Assembly: GCA_963691885.1 (NCBI GenBank)
Contig: OY829843.1
Coordinates: 4,402,001 to 4,466,000, forward strand
Source: G963691885 sp963691885
GTDB taxonomy: Bacteria > Pseudomonadota > Alphaproteobacteria > UBA8366 > Aestuariispiraceae
Direction of reading: 5' to 3'
DNA: 64,000 nt
Shown: piece after piece, positions 52,500 through 61,750 of the stretch
How the letters are laid out: every line of letters begins with the position of its first letter
Position numbering within the stretch: position 1 is the first letter of the stretch
The notes under the pieces: generated by a model
Told to the model about the DNA's origin: nothing
What the model saw: only the letters and a program-made list of their open reading frames with translations
Databases searched by the model: none
Position numbers and translations under genes: made by a program

Positions 52500-53903
52500 A
52501 TGATTCGACCAGTGATTCTTTGCGGTGGTTCCGGAACGCGGCTTTGGCCAATTTCACGGCGGGACCGACCAAAGCAACTCGTAAAAATCTTCAATGGTCT
52601 CTCGCTGTTCCAAAAAACACTGCTTCGATTCAACGATTCGGATGTCTTCGCTGACCCAATCATTGTTGCAGCGGATTCTTGCCGCTTTATTGCAGCTCAA
52701 CAAGCCGAAGAGCTCGATATCAATGTAGAGATACTCATAGAACCTGAGCCTCGCGATACATTTCCCGCGATTCTGGCCGGTGTTCTTTGGTCTGAACGAA
52801 AAGACCCGGAAATGCCTGTCATCGTGTCACCCTCTGATCATGAGATTGGAGCCCCGGATGCTTTCCGGAACGCAGTCTCCATTGCCGCTCAGGCAGCGAT
52901 GAATGCTGATGCGGTTGTTCTTGGCATTGTACCGGTGCGCCCCGAAACGGGCTTTGGGTACATACTTCCGGGGCAAGACGGCGACGGCACAACGTCATCT
53001 CGTCGTGTTGAAAAATTCGTCGAAAAACCGGACAAGGAAACTGCAATCCAGTTTGTTGAACAGGGCTATCTCTGGAACGGGGGATATTTCTGTCTACGGC
53101 CCGGTTCGCTCGCAGAGATGACTGTGGCCGAAAAGGAAACTTTTAGCATCGTCGAGAGCAGCCTAAATGAAGCAACAATCGATCTGGATTTTGTCCGAAT
53201 TGGAAGTGCGTTCCGCCGAGCCCGCAAAGTCTCATTTGACGTCGCGGTAATGGAGAATTGCAAGGCGGCGCAGGTTGTACCGGTCGAAATGCAATGGTCT
53301 GACATGGGTGACTGGAATGGGTTCTGGGCAGCGTCAGAAAAGGATGAAGACAATAATGTCCTTCGCGGAGACGTAATAGCACAGGATTGCAAGAATTCTG
53401 TTATCTACTCTGATTCTCGCTTGATTTGCGCTGTTGGTGTTGAGGGGCTGGGCATTGTTGAAACTTCTGATGCCATCCTGATTTCGGACATAAACCGGGC
53501 TCAGGAAGTGAAGATGATGGTCAAAAAAATGGAGGACTCTGGTCGGGAGGAAGCGACAACACCACCGCGCGTTCATCGGCCTTGGGGCTGGTATCAGACA
53601 ATTGACCTTGGTGGACGCTTCCAGGTCAAACGCATTTCAGTCAATCCGGGGGCAAGCCTCAGCTTGCAGAAACACTTCCACAGAGCGGAACATTGGGTCG
53701 GGGTTAGCGGGACGGCCGAGGTCACGATTGGTGATCGTGTAGAACTTCTGAGAGAAAACCAAAGCGTATATATCCCGATGGGCGAAGTGCATCGTCTATC
53801 CAACCCTGGCCGGATAGCTGCGGAAATTATCGAGGTGCAGACCGGATCCTATTTGGGCGAAGACGATATCGTGCGCCTCGAAGACACATTTGGCCGGGCC
53901 TGA
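52500..53903 (+). CDS. manC: Mannose-1-phosphate guanylyltransferase/mannose-6-phosphate isomerase
   Basis: Makes GDP-mannose, a donor for the exopolysaccharide. 467 residues, bifunctional type. The nucleotidyltransferase part begins PVILCGGSGTRLWPISRRDR and has EPEPRDTFPAI, VSPSDHEI and FVEKPDKETA. The C-terminal cupin (about 345-465) has RPWGWYQTIDLGGRFQVKRI, SLQKHFHRAEHWVGVSG and the zinc-ligand positions of the isomerase. Single gene, divergent in role from neighbours; a 232-bp gap precedes it. Confidence 0.93.
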   Translation: MIRPVILCGGSGTRLWPISRRDRPKQLVKIFNGLSLFQKTLLRFNDSDVFADPIIVAADSCRFIAAQQAEELDINVEILIEPEPRDTFPAILAGVLWSERKDPEMPVIVSPSDHEIGAPDAFRNAVSIAAQAAMNADAVVLGIVPVRPETGFGYILPGQDGDGTTSSRRVEKFVEKPDKETAIQFVEQGYLWNGGYFCLRPGSLAEMTVAEKETFSIVESSLNEATIDLDFVRIGSAFRRARKVSFDVAVMENCKAAQVVPVEMQWSDMGDWNGFWAASEKDEDNNVLRGDVIAQDCKNSVIYSDSRLICAVGVEGLGIVETSDAILISDINRAQEVKMMVKKMEDSGREEATTPPRVHRPWGWYQTIDLGGRFQVKRISVNPGASLSLQKHFHRAEHWVGVSGTAEVTIGDRVELLRENQSVYIPMGEVHRLSNPGRIAAEIIEVQTGSYLGEDDIVRLEDTFGRA

Positions 53904-53956
53904 CAGCACGAATCCAGCTGGAACAAATTGCGAAACCTCACCACGTGAGGGTGTAT

Positions 53957-55651
53957 CTAGCCTCGTGGTCGCTTCACCGGCTCCTCACCAAAGAAGACTG
54001 AGATAAACGATGGCGCCGAGATATAGTCGCCACGACGCGCGAAGACACCGATGTCTACACGTCGTGTTGTTATCTTCTCATCGGCGGAAGATGGAAATTC
54101 ATTATGCCATTTTATGAGTAATTCAGCCGACCGATCGTCGCTGGCAGGGTAATTGATTTCGACACGACTGGGATCACCTTGCAGCAAGACCCATTCAAGC
54201 ACGACGCCTTCATTGGTGCCATTCACCATTGGGGTCGCGGAAACAACCATTTTCCTGTCCCTGCCCTCCTGCTTTTCTATTCGGGAGATGGCGGCAGGAC
54301 TGTCAAAACCAAATCCTCGACCAGGTGGCTGTGCGGCTGTAAGTGGTCGCCCTCCACTTGACTCCATAAGGACCTTCAACCGCACATAAGGGACGATATC
54401 CTTGCCGGATAGGGCCTGACTTCGGCGGACCATGTTTTCGAGGTCTATTTTAGCGCCGTCAAACACCACCGGATGCGCCCGGCCTGACAAATAGTCAGTG
54501 TCACTCTCAATCCCAGCCTGTCCCCATCGAAACACGGATTGCACAACCGGCCCTATAGTCCCTTGCTGGGTCAACTCGTCTTTCAGCGCCGGGTCGAGCG
54601 CAGCCAGTATATTGGCAAGTGCAAATAACAGTGGCTTGTCCGATCCGGACTTGCCTTTGCTGTTCAATAGATAGGGCGTATTTGCGAAGAAATTATCATT
54701 CTCAAACGGTGCGAAGTCCCGCACGGCAGGATATACATAGACCTGGTTATTAAGATATTGAACAAACAAGCGTTTCGCTGTTCCGGGTTGTATCAGATGA
54801 GACTGAACAAGACTGCGAGCGCCGGTTAGTCCAAGCGATGCGTTTCCAATTGTGGGTGCACCAAAAAGAGCGCGAAAGTTGACGCCATAGTCCAAACCTA
54901 CTGAGGCGGCTTCAGGTGAATAGGCAACCGCGCTTAACTGCGGTAATTGCCTGAGGTCCAACAATGAATGCCGCCGATCGCGATTGTCGTATAAGTCACC
55001 CGTGTTGCCTGCTGCCTTTCCTTGAGAAACCAGTGAATTGAGCAATTTAGCGGACGGGGTCCCCGAAAGATCAGCGGTGCTTCCGGAAAATTTTCGAGAC
55101 GGAAAAACAAAGGAACTGCGAAAAGCCAACACTTGCGTGTCCCATTCCGTGTTTCGCCGGTCAACAACTCCTACACCGGATCGAACCGGATTTGGCTTGA
55201 CGTCGAGGAGCTCGAAAAGGGGCTGCGGCTGAGATGATGCCTCCATGCGCCGCAAAAGCGCTTTCAGCTCTGGGCGCTCTGCCAGTTCCGGCATCCTCGT
55301 CACGAAACCGGTCAAACGTTGAGCATCTCTAAACCCGTAATCAATGGCATTTCCTATGTCGCGGAACATGGCCTCATAGTCACGATTGGAAAAACTCAAC
55401 TGCGCTGACAGCAGGTGGAAAGCTGGTACCTTTGGATATTTCTGAAAGACCGCCTTCAATGTCTTTTCAGCCTGGAGCAATTGACCACTCTTCAGAAGTG
55501 CCTGCAGCCCTTGTTGGGCGAAATACATCTCTTCCAAATTGAAAACAGTATACGTTTTCTCGTTCGTCTCAACCTGGCTCTTCGCAATCACGGGTAATGA
55601 GAGAAAGAACAGGATCAAGACTATCCAGATTTGGGATTTGAACCGGACCAT
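53957..55651 (-). CDS. Uncharacterised exported protein coupled to the exosortase-type ATPase
   Basis: 564 residues. Signal peptide (about 1-27, IWIVLILFFLSLPVIAKS), then TPR-like helices (about 38-115: FAQQGLQALLKSGQLLQAEK, LLSAQLSFSNRDYEAMFRDI). The middle and end have no named domain but carry LYDNRDRRHSLLDLRQLPQL, DNFFANTPYLLNSKGKSGSD and LSGRAHPVVFDGAKIDLENM; I recall these from large uncharacterised secreted proteins of Proteobacteria, without a known function. The ATG at 55651 shares one base with the ATPase stop, so the pair is co-translated. Confidence 0.7.
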   Translation of the reverse strand: MVRFKSQIWIVLILFFLSLPVIAKSQVETNEKTYTVFNLEEMYFAQQGLQALLKSGQLLQAEKTLKAVFQKYPKVPAFHLLSAQLSFSNRDYEAMFRDIGNAIDYGFRDAQRLTGFVTRMPELAERPELKALLRRMEASSQPQPLFELLDVKPNPVRSGVGVVDRRNTEWDTQVLAFRSSFVFPSRKFSGSTADLSGTPSAKLLNSLVSQGKAAGNTGDLYDNRDRRHSLLDLRQLPQLSAVAYSPEAASVGLDYGVNFRALFGAPTIGNASLGLTGARSLVQSHLIQPGTAKRLFVQYLNNQVYVYPAVRDFAPFENDNFFANTPYLLNSKGKSGSDKPLLFALANILAALDPALKDELTQQGTIGPVVQSVFRWGQAGIESDTDYLSGRAHPVVFDGAKIDLENMVRRSQALSGKDIVPYVRLKVLMESSGGRPLTAAQPPGRGFGFDSPAAISRIEKQEGRDRKMVVSATPMVNGTNEGVVLEWVLLQGDPSRVEINYPASDDRSAELLIKWHNEFPSSADEKITTRRVDIGVFARRGDYISAPSFISVFFGEEPVKRPRG

Positions 55652-56526
55652 CACCCTGTTTCAGTTTTCCGAATGGTGGGAAATTGCATTACAGGTTCAT
55701 CTTCATTCTTGAGGCTGAAAATACCATATTCCGATTTATCGTCGACAACTTCCCGAACAACGGCATCAGTGATCACTTCATGATCATCTGAATACCCGTA
55801 TACAAGGGCAGTGTCGCACAGGATATTGATCAACCTGGGTACCCCACGCGTTGCTTCGAAAACCAGCTTCCTGGCCTGCTCATCAAAGATCTCGCGGGTC
55901 GCACCAGCATGGGCCATCCGGTGAGAGATATAGTTGGAAACTTCAACCTCCTTCAACGGCCGAAGGTGGAAGTCAGAGGCAATACGTTGGGCGAATTGAA
56001 CCAAATCCGGTCGTTTGAGCAAGTCTCTCAGCTGCGGTTGCCCTACCAAAATCATCTGGAGCAACTGGTCTTTATCGGCATTGATGTTCGAGAGCATACG
56101 AAGCTCTTCAAGTGTCTGTGGTCCGAGATTTTGGGCTTCGTCCACGATCAGGATGCAACGTCGACCCTCAGCAAATTCATTGATCAGGAAATCGACAAAC
56201 TGCCCGTGCAACGCGACATGGGAATCTTCGTCATAGGGCATGCCGAATGCCATCAAAACCCACTGCAACAGTTCACCCCTGTTTTCATAGGCGTTGGACA
56301 CGAGGCCGACAGTAACATCTTCATCCAACTTGTTGAGAAGATGTCTAATCAGTGTGGTTTTACCACTGCCAATTTCACCCGTAATGACGGTAAAACCCGC
56401 ACGGTTCATAATCCCGTACTCAATCATCGCATAAGCCATGGCATGTCCTCTGCCCCAGAACATGTACTCCGGGTCGGGCTGAATTGAGAACGGCTTTTCA
56501 CGAAGCCCGTAGAACTGCTCATACAT
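55651..56526 (-). CDS. XrtA/PEP-CTERM-associated AAA ATPase (ExeA-like)
   Basis: 291 residues, AAA family. Starts MYEQFYGLREKPFSIQPDPE, as ExeA/GspA-type and PEP-CTERM-locus ATPases do. Walker A is TGEIGSGKTTLIRHLL (about 48-63), Walker B RCILIVDEAQNL, sensor MILVGQPQL. The C-terminal DEQARKLVFEATRGVPRLIN is the usual winged segment. The role is thought to be in assembly or export of exopolysaccharide or PEP-CTERM proteins. Followed without gap by the 564-residue exported protein gene. Confidence 0.85.
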   Translation of the reverse strand: MYEQFYGLREKPFSIQPDPEYMFWGRGHAMAYAMIEYGIMNRAGFTVITGEIGSGKTTLIRHLLNKLDEDVTVGLVSNAYENRGELLQWVLMAFGMPYDEDSHVALHGQFVDFLINEFAEGRRCILIVDEAQNLGPQTLEELRMLSNINADKDQLLQMILVGQPQLRDLLKRPDLVQFAQRIASDFHLRPLKEVEVSNYISHRMAHAGATREIFDEQARKLVFEATRGVPRLINILCDTALVYGYSDDHEVITDAVVREVVDDKSEYGIFSLKNEDEPVMQFPTIRKTETG

Positions 56527-56700
56527 TGAGTTTGCCTGTTCTAGAACATGATGAACGTATATAGTTCAACCATTGTCAGGTACCCAGCATCAATTCGTAT
56601 TTTCCTCCGGAATAAGCTGGCCCTGTATCAAAAATCTCGTCAACACCAATAATCGATTGACGACCGAGTCCCGATTGAAAACAACGGGACCAGAGGGGCA

Positions 56701-59082
56701 TCAAGACTTAAGTTCTTCTAAAACTTCAATAATTTCCTGAGAATGCTGAAACGGATTATCGCCAGCTACACTCAGAGCTCTTTCAAGGGCCGTTTTGGCC
56801 TCTGGAAAACGTCCTAAAGCACGGTAGGCCATACCAAGGTGGTAATGCGCCACAGGCAATTGATCCAGACTTTCAATTGTTTCCTCGAAAAGGGCCAAAG
56901 CCTCTTCGTAGCGTCCGAGACGGTAAAGTATCCAGCCGCGCGTATCCTTAAACTGTGGCAGGTCAATGTTCCGGAAAGACTCCGATACCTCCAAAGCACG
57001 ACGCGCTGACACGGCATCGGTTCGATAATCGGTTAATATACTTGCATAGTTATTGGCTACAATGACCGCTGTTGGATCTTTGTTATAGAGTTCTTCATAC
57101 AGTGCCAATGCTGAATCCATATCCTGGTCACGTTCCAGAAGTGTTCCTTTGATCAGCCCCAGATAAACACTATCCGGCCTTGCAGTACGGGCCATGGCGG
57201 CAACTTCCTTGGCTTCTACCGGACGCTGCTCAGCAGACAGGAACGAAATATAAGACGCATAGGCTTCATCTTCTTCCGGATGTTCTTCAATGATGCGCTT
57301 GTATTGTTCTTCCACCTCATCCATGCGTCCGCCAACCTGATAGACCTTGGCCAAAAGAATCTTGGCGAACGCGTTGTCGGGGCTTGTCTCAAGAACCGTT
57401 TTGAGAAAACTCTCAGCCTTGTCAGCCTGTTCATTTCGGATATAAGCGCCGACCAGATTTGCAAGCGGGCGGGTTTGATTTGGCGCTGCTGACTGCGCTG
57501 CCTCAAAGGAGGCAATACTCTGTTCAAACCGCTTTTCACCCTCAAGGGCAACGCCCATTATCTGGTTAACGACAGCTTCGTCATCTTGCAGCCGACGCAA
57601 GAAGGTGGCTGATTCTTGAGCACCAATCCAGTCCTGTTGGTTAATACGAACCTGGGCAAGCATGCGATGCGCCTGCAGGTTGCGTTGATTTACTTGGGTA
57701 ACACGCAAAAGAATGTCTTCGGCGCGGGTTAGATCCCCACGTCTTATATTAAAGTTCGCAAGTGGTATCCCAACCGAACCATCGTAGTTGGTGATCTGAA
57801 ACGCCCGTGTATATTGTTCGTTCGCAAGATCCATTGCACCCTGCCGCTCAAAGGCACTTCCCAAAAGAACAAGCGCGCGCACAGAGTCCGGTGTGTCCCC
57901 AAGGACCGCCCTCAGATCGACAATTGCGTCTTCGTAATTTTCTTCGGCAACCGCCAGAGATGCCCGAACCAAAAGCGCGTTCGTATTCCGACCGTCCTCC
58001 GCCAGGATCTCGGATACAATCCACCGCGCCTCATCTCTATCACCATTCCGAAGATTAAAGTCTGCAAGGAGGCTTTTGACATCAAAACGCTGATCCTCGT
58101 CGTCAACAGTGTTGATCAAATCGACGAGAATCTGCTTCGATTTGTCTTTTTGATCCTGAGAGTAATAGAGGTTCGCCAGAAATAAAGCATACCCAGCTCT
58201 GTTATCGTCATTTCTGGCCACCAGTGTTTCAAGTTCCTGAATGGCGATTTCCGAGGATTTATAGGTGTTGAGGAACCGAACGACATCGAGAGCCGCCTGA
58301 ATTTCTGTTGGACTCGCATCAGCAGCACTGCGCAAAAGGTCTTCGGCTTCTTGCTGCTGTTCGTTTTGCACATAAAACCGCACGAGCGCGAACCGCAAAG
58401 CAGATGCCTCTGGATACAATTCGACCAATTGCTCCAAGAGCAATTCAATCTCTGGCAGATCGCGCATGGCTTCCAGAGCACGCAATTTAATCAATTGAAG
58501 AGAAATTTCCTTCTCTTCGATCTCCAACCCCTGGTCCAAAAGACGCACGGCAGCCTGTGGGTCACCCGATCGTATCTTTTCAGCTGCCAGGGTGGAAATC
58601 GCTTCGGCATTGCCCGGATCAATTTCAAGTGCTCGCTCCGCTGCTGCAATCGCACCTGCAGCATCGTCCAATGTTAAAAGAATAGCTGCACGGACTGTCA
58701 GAACCGTCGGATCGTCGGGCGCGGCTGCGGACGCAATATTGCTGTATTCTAAAGCACTTTCCAGATCTCTCGCCAAAAGCGATAGTCGTGCTATCTTCGT
58801 ACTGGCTTCAACGTTGTCCGGATCAAGGTCCAACACCTTTCGCAGCAGGTTCGAAACACCACGCCAATTTCTGTTCCCCTCCTCGACCGCAGACAAGCCA
58901 AGAAGCGACGGAACATGATCAGTGTTAATCTGAAGTACATTCCGGAATTCAAGCGCCGCTTTGGCAAGATCGTTGCTCTTCAGCAGTTCGATGCCGGACT
59001 GGTAGTGGTTCTCCATCCTTTCCTCGGGAGAATCACAGGCAGCGGTTGCTAAGAGAGCAACTAGAATGACGGTCGACTTCAT
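56701..59082 (-). CDS. PEP-CTERM system TPR-repeat lipoprotein (PrsT-like)
   Basis: 793 residues. Lipoprotein signal KSTVILVALLATAACDS with the lipobox cysteine at about residue 16. The rest is about 20 tetratricopeptide repeats from 33 to the end (YQSGIELLKSNDLAKAALEF, YEEALALFEETIESLDQLPV, YHLGMAYRALGRFPEAKTAL). Long TPR lipoproteins of this kind are a hallmark of exosortase/PEP-CTERM EPS loci and probably scaffold the periplasmic export machine. The internal ATG at 59082 is used because it begins directly at the signal peptide. Confidence 0.85.
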   Translation of the reverse strand: MKSTVILVALLATAACDSPEERMENHYQSGIELLKSNDLAKAALEFRNVLQINTDHVPSLLGLSAVEEGNRNWRGVSNLLRKVLDLDPDNVEASTKIARLSLLARDLESALEYSNIASAAAPDDPTVLTVRAAILLTLDDAAGAIAAAERALEIDPGNAEAISTLAAEKIRSGDPQAAVRLLDQGLEIEEKEISLQLIKLRALEAMRDLPEIELLLEQLVELYPEASALRFALVRFYVQNEQQQEAEDLLRSAADASPTEIQAALDVVRFLNTYKSSEIAIQELETLVARNDDNRAGYALFLANLYYSQDQKDKSKQILVDLINTVDDEDQRFDVKSLLADFNLRNGDRDEARWIVSEILAEDGRNTNALLVRASLAVAEENYEDAIVDLRAVLGDTPDSVRALVLLGSAFERQGAMDLANEQYTRAFQITNYDGSVGIPLANFNIRRGDLTRAEDILLRVTQVNQRNLQAHRMLAQVRINQQDWIGAQESATFLRRLQDDEAVVNQIMGVALEGEKRFEQSIASFEAAQSAAPNQTRPLANLVGAYIRNEQADKAESFLKTVLETSPDNAFAKILLAKVYQVGGRMDEVEEQYKRIIEEHPEEDEAYASYISFLSAEQRPVEAKEVAAMARTARPDSVYLGLIKGTLLERDQDMDSALALYEELYNKDPTAVIVANNYASILTDYRTDAVSARRALEVSESFRNIDLPQFKDTRGWILYRLGRYEEALALFEETIESLDQLPVAHYHLGMAYRALGRFPEAKTALERALSVAGDNPFQHSQEIIEVLEELKS

Positions 59083-59382
59083 CCAGTTTAATGACATTTC
59101 AACTATTTCTTCCCGTTTGCATCAGATGAAAAAGAGCCCACGAACAACGTGATCCGACATTTCTTAAGTTATACCCAAACCTATAAATTTCAATAGCTTA
59201 TTTGAGTACGTTGATATAGTTTAATGCTGTTTGGATCGAACGGTTCAAGCGAAGATTGTGTCTAGGCTTTCTGCGCGTCAACCTTTCGCATGCTTCAATT
59301 TGCAAACCATGTGTACAGTGCACGTTTGTTCGAAAATGTGACTGGGATTACAACCAAAATTTTTCATTGGATTCTCTAAAAG
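59083..59382. other. Divergent intergenic region, TPR lipoprotein to flippase
   Basis: 300 bp between the divergent lipoprotein and flippase genes, AT-rich. Must carry promoters for both; I found no gene, repeat or recognisable operator. Confidence 0.4.
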
Positions 59383-60813
59383 GTGTCAAAAACTCTATTT
59401 AAAAGCGGCTTGCTACTGAGCTTCGGAAATATTCTAAACGCTGCTACAAACTTTGTACGAAACATCGTTGTTGCACGACTAATAAGCGTAGAGGATTTCG
59501 GAATCGCGAGCACAATTGCAGCGACAATAGCCCTTGTTGAATTAACCAGCAATTTGGGGTTCAACGTATTCATCATACAATCGAAAGACGGAAACAAATT
59601 TCGATTGCAAGCCTCTATCCATACTATCCAATTGGCGCAAGGGTGCCTAGCGTCGGTCGCGCTGTTTTTTCTCGCTGACCCAATAACACGAATTTTTGAT
59701 ATTCCTCACACGACATGGGCATTTCAGCTTCTTTCTGTCCTGCCGTTCGTGAGGTCTCTAGCTCACATGGACTACGCTCGTTTTCAAAGAAAAATGAAAT
59801 TTTCGACGATAACGATTATGGAGGTCGGGACGCAATTGATAGCAACCGGGATTGCCATTCCAGCTTGCATATTTTTAAAAGATTACCGTGCCATTGTTAT
59901 TGTTGTATTCTCCCAAATATTCGTTTACGTGGCAATCTCACACTTTGCGGCGGTTAGACCATATCGTTTGTGGTGGCGAAAAGCATACATATCAAGAGCT
60001 CTAATTTTTGGATGGCCGCTCCTGCTGAACGGCCTCTTAATCTTTAGTATGCTTTATGGTGAACGAGCAATTGTTGGTGCAGTGTTTGACATCAAGACAT
60101 TGGGTTGGTTCAGCGCAGCAACGACTTTAGCACTAGTTCCAGTACTGTTGATCTCAAGGGTGTCTCAGGCATTTTTTGTGCCCCTAATATCTGCAACACA
60201 GGACAAACCAATCGCGCTGCAGCGCCAAACGAGGTTTGCACTGGATACAGCTGTGTTTGCTGGAACGTTTGTAACAATAGGCTATGCGACAGCTGGTAGC
60301 GCGGTCATTGAGATCTTGTACGGCGAAAGATATGCTGAAGCAGGTGCGTTTATTGGATTGATGGCTTACATACAAGGCCTCCGAATTTATAAGTCTGGAT
60401 TTATAAATGTAGCGATCGCACTGGGCTGCACTAAGATCCCTCTTTTCTCAAACTTAGCGCGAGCGGCATTCCTTTTCGTTGCATATTTTCTAGTAATCAA
60501 CGGATATAGTATTGAAGCATTGTTGCTAACTGGGATTGTAGGCGAGCTAATATCAACGACCTTAGCATCAAGCTTGATCGCCCGCACAAACCGATTCAAA
60601 ATGAAAAGTCATTTCTATAGCCTTGTAATCTCAGTCATCATTGGCGGCGGTGTCATTTTTGCCTTTCATAACCTCATACAATCCACGAATCTGTGGCTCG
60701 TTGCAGGAACCGGGTCCCTTACAGCTTGTGCAGCGGGTAGTATCCTAGCGCTGCTTAACAGCGAAATACGCAGATCTGTTTTCCGAAGGCTTGTTACTCC
60801 AGAAAAACGATAG
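59383..60813 (+). CDS. Oligosaccharide flippase family protein (Wzx-like)
   Basis: 476 residues with about 12-14 hydrophobic segments, of the polysaccharide-transport MOP superfamily. Starts SKTLFKSGLLLSFGNILNAA and ARLISVEDFGIASTIAATIA, typical of Wzx/RfbX proteins, which flip lipid-linked repeat units to the periplasm. The start is GTG at 59383, with a weak ribosome site. Sampled G+C is low (38% over 60361-60420, 33% over 60481-60540, against 65% in bchP at 7681-7740), suggesting horizontal acquisition, common for flippase genes. Confidence 0.85.
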   Translation: MSKTLFKSGLLLSFGNILNAATNFVRNIVVARLISVEDFGIASTIAATIALVELTSNLGFNVFIIQSKDGNKFRLQASIHTIQLAQGCLASVALFFLADPITRIFDIPHTTWAFQLLSVLPFVRSLAHMDYARFQRKMKFSTITIMEVGTQLIATGIAIPACIFLKDYRAIVIVVFSQIFVYVAISHFAAVRPYRLWWRKAYISRALIFGWPLLLNGLLIFSMLYGERAIVGAVFDIKTLGWFSAATTLALVPVLLISRVSQAFFVPLISATQDKPIALQRQTRFALDTAVFAGTFVTIGYATAGSAVIEILYGERYAEAGAFIGLMAYIQGLRIYKSGFINVAIALGCTKIPLFSNLARAAFLFVAYFLVINGYSIEALLLTGIVGELISTTLASSLIARTNRFKMKSHFYSLVISVIIGGGVIFAFHNLIQSTNLWLVAGTGSLTACAAGSILALLNSEIRRSVFRRLVTPEKR

Positions 60814-60825
60814 ACAGACACCGCT

Positions 60826-61713
60826 TCAATCCAAACGAAAACGTTTTTTCTTCAATTGAGCGTAGGTTGCTTTTACATCGTCTGGAATAGGAGAAGTTTC
60901 ATCCATTTGATGCACCAATTTCGGATCGAAGATATTGCTGCTTACGAAGTCATTAGAAATTTTAACATTCGAGAATTTTAAGCATGTCTCAACAAGGGCA
61001 TTCGTGATTTTTTTCCCAAGAATGTCTCTGTTATCCAAAAATAGCGTTTCATCTTCTCTACCGTATTGCAGACATAGATCGTTATAAGTACGCCAAGTAT
61101 CAAATGCGCGTTGCAGCGCAAGTTCCTTTTCTCTTCTAAAATACTCATCGCTTTCCCGTGCTATAAGGGACCTAGCGACCTCAACAGGTGATCGATAAAC
61201 GACGATGAGCTTGATCGATTTGATCCCTACGTCCCGTAGCGCCTGCCGCCAATACGGATAAGTCAAACATGTCCTTGGATCTTTCCAAGCAAAAACAGGA
61301 CCGGAAAACTCAGTGGTTACATATTCTGCGACATGCGCTGTATTTGTACGGCCTACCAAACTTTTGGATCGTTCAGGAATTGTTAGCAGAATATCACGAT
61401 GCGCAAACCCATCTTGCTGAACACCAAGTTTCGTTAACATGTCGCGGTTCACTTGGACAAAGAACTCATCCTCCCAGAACCCACTCTTGTTGTCGTCTGC
61501 CACCGGAATGAAGTTATCCCCAAGATCAAGTCCACCCGCACGGAGATATTGTGCCAGAAGCGACGTGCTGCTGCGATGCATTCCCAGGATTACAACGGCA
61601 TCCTTTTCTATCGCCCCCCCAAATAAGGAGCGTTTCATCGCGAAATACGGGTTCGGAAAGCTAAAGGGCGAGTAGAATATATTTCTAAGTCTTCGATGCA
61701 CGGCTCGGTCCAA
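60826..61713 (-). CDS. PAPS-dependent sulfotransferase family protein
   Basis: 295 residues. The PAPS 5'-phosphosulfate loop is VILGMHRSSTSLLAQYL (about 42-58) and the 3'-phosphate site KLIVVYRSPVEVARSLIARE (about 166-185), the two defining motifs. DLGDNFIPVADDNKSGFWED and FAWKDPRTCLTYPYWR also fit bacterial polysaccharide sulfotransferases. Start at 61713, or at an internal ATG 25 residues later. Converges with the flippase gene. With PAPS from CysD/CysNC it probably sulfates the exopolysaccharide or a lipid. Confidence 0.87.
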   Translation of the reverse strand: MDRAVHRRLRNIFYSPFSFPNPYFAMKRSLFGGAIEKDAVVILGMHRSSTSLLAQYLRAGGLDLGDNFIPVADDNKSGFWEDEFFVQVNRDMLTKLGVQQDGFAHRDILLTIPERSKSLVGRTNTAHVAEYVTTEFSGPVFAWKDPRTCLTYPYWRQALRDVGIKSIKLIVVYRSPVEVARSLIARESDEYFRREKELALQRAFDTWRTYNDLCLQYGREDETLFLDNRDILGKKITNALVETCLKFSNVKISNDFVSSNIFDPKLVHQMDETSPIPDDVKATYAQLKKKRFRLD

Positions 61714-61750
61714 GATTAAACAAAAACAGACGGGCTAAAGGGCAAGGGGT

